Positions 61,850 to 64,000 of a stretch of 64,000 nt of DNA are shown here, in pieces. The position numbers were made by a program, and so were the translations under genes. Below the pieces are notes generated by a model, which saw only the letters and a program-made list of their open reading frames with translations, was not told the origin of the DNA and did not search any database. This stretch comes from Epiperipatus broadwayi (Eukaryota; Onychophora; Udeonychophora; Euonychophora; Peripatidae), in NCBI GenBank assembly GCA_028023455.1, contig JAQFVV010006273.1, positions 5,127,128 through 5,191,127 on the forward strand, read 5' to 3'. The first letter of the stretch is position 1; every line of letters starts with the position of its first letter.

Positions 61850-64000
61850 CATATATAAAGTTAAAGAAATAAATTATTAAGTAATTTATTTACTTGTTAT
61901 GTATTTTCTTATTATTATAACACTAATTTAATTTGTTCATTTTGAAAAAACAAATTCTGAAGTAGCTGGAGAAAACAAGTGATAATATATACCTTGAATA
62001 CCAAAGTATTTCACCACCTTGCCTATTTGTAAATATATACTATGATGGAATTTAGTCACTTTTTTTCTTCAGATCTTGAACTTTTTAAAAGTGATCTTCA
62101 TGTAGTCTTTGTATCATAAATAGAATCATTGTCTGCCATTAATGTGCCCATCCATTGAGAATGTGCTATTTCAATTTTACAGCCAGTATCATTATTTCCA
62201 ACAATCAGCAAACTTGTTACAATATTATTAGGATTTTGCTGTTATATCTTTAGAAGAATTTGGAACATCTTTAATATTTTCATATTAATCAATGAAAGTC
62301 CAATACTCACTTCTACACACTATGTTTCATAAGTAATAATTCTTTTATAGGTTAATTTAGTTGCACTAATTAAATCAGTATTTCTATACTTCCTACTTCC
62401 ATACACTGCAGGATATTCAAGACTATGCTGCATCCGATTATACAATTTTATATTCATATTTAAAATCTACTAAATCTTTTAAATTGATTCACATTTACAA
62501 TTTAATAAGATGCAAGCTCAGATATCTAAAATTGTTTTATTTTGCATTGGATAATGAAAATTATTTACAGATCTAACTTCTTATAATTTCAAACAATAGC
62601 AATTATATATATATATATATATATTGTACTGGGTAGATTTATCTTATGAAAGCAAATTATAAAACTAAATATAACACCGTACCTTGCAATTTATGTATTG
62701 CTCCACCACAGCACCTTAGGCAGAGAAGAACATACTCGGAGAGTATGTATGTCCAAACGATAGCTATAAGATATATAACTAGCATTACATTTCCAGGACA
62801 TAACTTTTTCTTGACTGTTGAATTCAACACCATGTTCAAAGCACTTTTTTGTTTTGTATAAACACAGGCGCCAGCTATTTATCCAGAAGATAAATAATGC
62901 ACTTTGAACAATGGCCACTAATTCAACACCCAAGATAAACCCATGACTAGCTCAGTCTATTTTTTAATTCATTAACAAAATATTGTTTCACTTAAATAGT
63001 GGTAAATGAATTGATCGACAAATAAAGTTTTAAGTTTAAAGACAATTTATTTTAATTATAGCATTTACTAAATATTTTATAAATCTTATTTAACTAATAT
63101 AACACATGCACATTTATAATTTACACACTATAATATCTCAGGAAAAAGCATTAAATAATATTTGAAATTTAAAATACATGACATCAATATACTAACACAT
63201 GGGTACACACAACATTTTAAACACACATATTAATAGTTCATATATGTATGCAATAGAGTTCTTAAACTTGACTCTTGGTTTTACAAATGTGATGGCTATT
63301 TTACAAATGAATATAAGAAAATGTTTTACCTAGGATTTTGAACGTGGATACTTCTTGCTGTTTGCTGCTTCTGATGAAATATTTCTAACCGGTTAGATTT
63401 GAAGTTTTCCTTGTGGAGATTTGATGCTGAATATTCTGAGGCATTTCTTTAAGACAATTAGATATTGAACAGTTTCAGGTTGTTACACAGGCATCACTTT
63501 TATCTGCTAGTTGGTTGTTTCATCAGACTTCAGGCTGGAGAAAGTCGTATGTTTTCTGAGGTTTTAATACTGCATTCTGATATAACTCACTGACAGATTG
63601 TACTGCTGTTATCTCAAATGCCACTAACTCAACTCAAACTCAACTTTAATGCAACAAGCTCAACTGACTGTCTGATAAAAAAATTGGTTATTTATACATA
63701 TGATGTGTTGTCATTTTTGATATCTTACAGTAATAACTGTTGTCACAATTCCTTTGATAATATCATGTTTTTGAAGATCATTTAATTAGTAGCCATGCAG
63801 TGTATTGTTTTTATATTTTTATTAGTAGCCACCACTAAATGTTTTTTAATTTTTTAACTTTCATTTATTTTTAATATTTAATATGCATATATTATATTTA
63901 CAGTCGCACAAACATATATAACCCAAGATCCATTCACTATTTAGTTTTAAGATGACTTTTTTTTAACTCTAATGAAAAGACATTTATATTTTTAAACTTT
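61850..64000. other. Unidentified region with two GC-richer blocks
   Basis: Block 62640-62940 has frames on both strands, none recognised, and a small hairpin ACATACTC/GAGTATGT near 62729-62748. Block 63290-63720 has TTGCTGTTTGCTGCTTCTG-type sequence. On the minus strand it shows a TATAAATAA motif (about 63687-63695) followed by sequence of near-normal composition, as an LTR or 5' leader might. No homologous second copy lies in the window. An AT run is at 62606-62624. Confidence 0.35.

Noticed and set aside
62646-62933. Overlapping open frames on both strands
   Set aside because: Three frames are open in the same block, none resembles a known family, and no splice or start context favours one.

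Overview
The window looks like very AT-rich nuclear DNA from an invertebrate animal. Evidence: split exons with GT-AG borders, introns of about 100 bp and about 15.6 kb, many decayed retroelements (Ty3/gypsy, RTE-type LINE, Penelope-like), hAT and mariner DNA transposons, tRNA-derived repeats and long microsatellites. The mix would suit a lophotrochozoan such as a mollusc or cephalopod, but no base here proves the taxon. There is no operon, CRISPR array or other prokaryotic feature.

Host gene. The best-supported cellular gene runs on the + strand. Four collinear exons (15473-15577, 20350-20498, 20603-20744, 36340-36453) encode the C-terminal part of an adenylate-forming enzyme of the acyl-CoA synthetase family member 2 (ACSF2) type. 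Frame and splice phases are intact, but several normally invariant motifs are changed, so it may be a divergent or catalytically altered paralogue. Weaker exon candidates lie at 8026-8083 and 8143-8277 (upstream) and 57646-57795 (downstream). An unrelated candidate exon for a hydrophobic protein lies on the - strand at 42676-42841.

Layout. 1-7606: Ty3/gypsy-like element with long LTRs and only a gag-like gene; the window starts inside its 5' LTR. 7607-10195: mostly featureless. 10200-11330: RTE-type LINE remnant (-). 12522-12846: near-perfect hairpin element. 13030-15170: Penelope-like element (+). 17142-17459: (TTA)n and (TGA)n microsatellites. 17950-18900: second Penelope-like element (-), with a hammerhead-ribozyme-like motif just upstream in its own orientation. 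20745-36339: giant ACS intron holding hairpins, tRNA-derived repeats, a LINE tail and a possible gypsy fragment. 39617-40460 and 43340-43930: an inverted repeat and tandem repeats. 44588-55359: decayed Ty3/gypsy element with protease, RT, RNase H and integrase remnants, interrupted by a young hairpin at 48266-48809. 56389-60185: tetranucleotide microsatellite, layered inverted repeats and a textbook hAT MITE. 60972-61849: deleted mariner copy. The rest, to 64000, is unidentified.

The most unusual theme is the density of long inverted repeats. At least three (12522-12846, 32136-32580, 48266-48809) share one architecture: a long hairpin, a unique tail on the right only, and flanking direct repeats of 13-15 bp. 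That is unlike ordinary TIR transposons and deserves a systematic look. All readings come from manual translation and pattern recognition; no database search was run.
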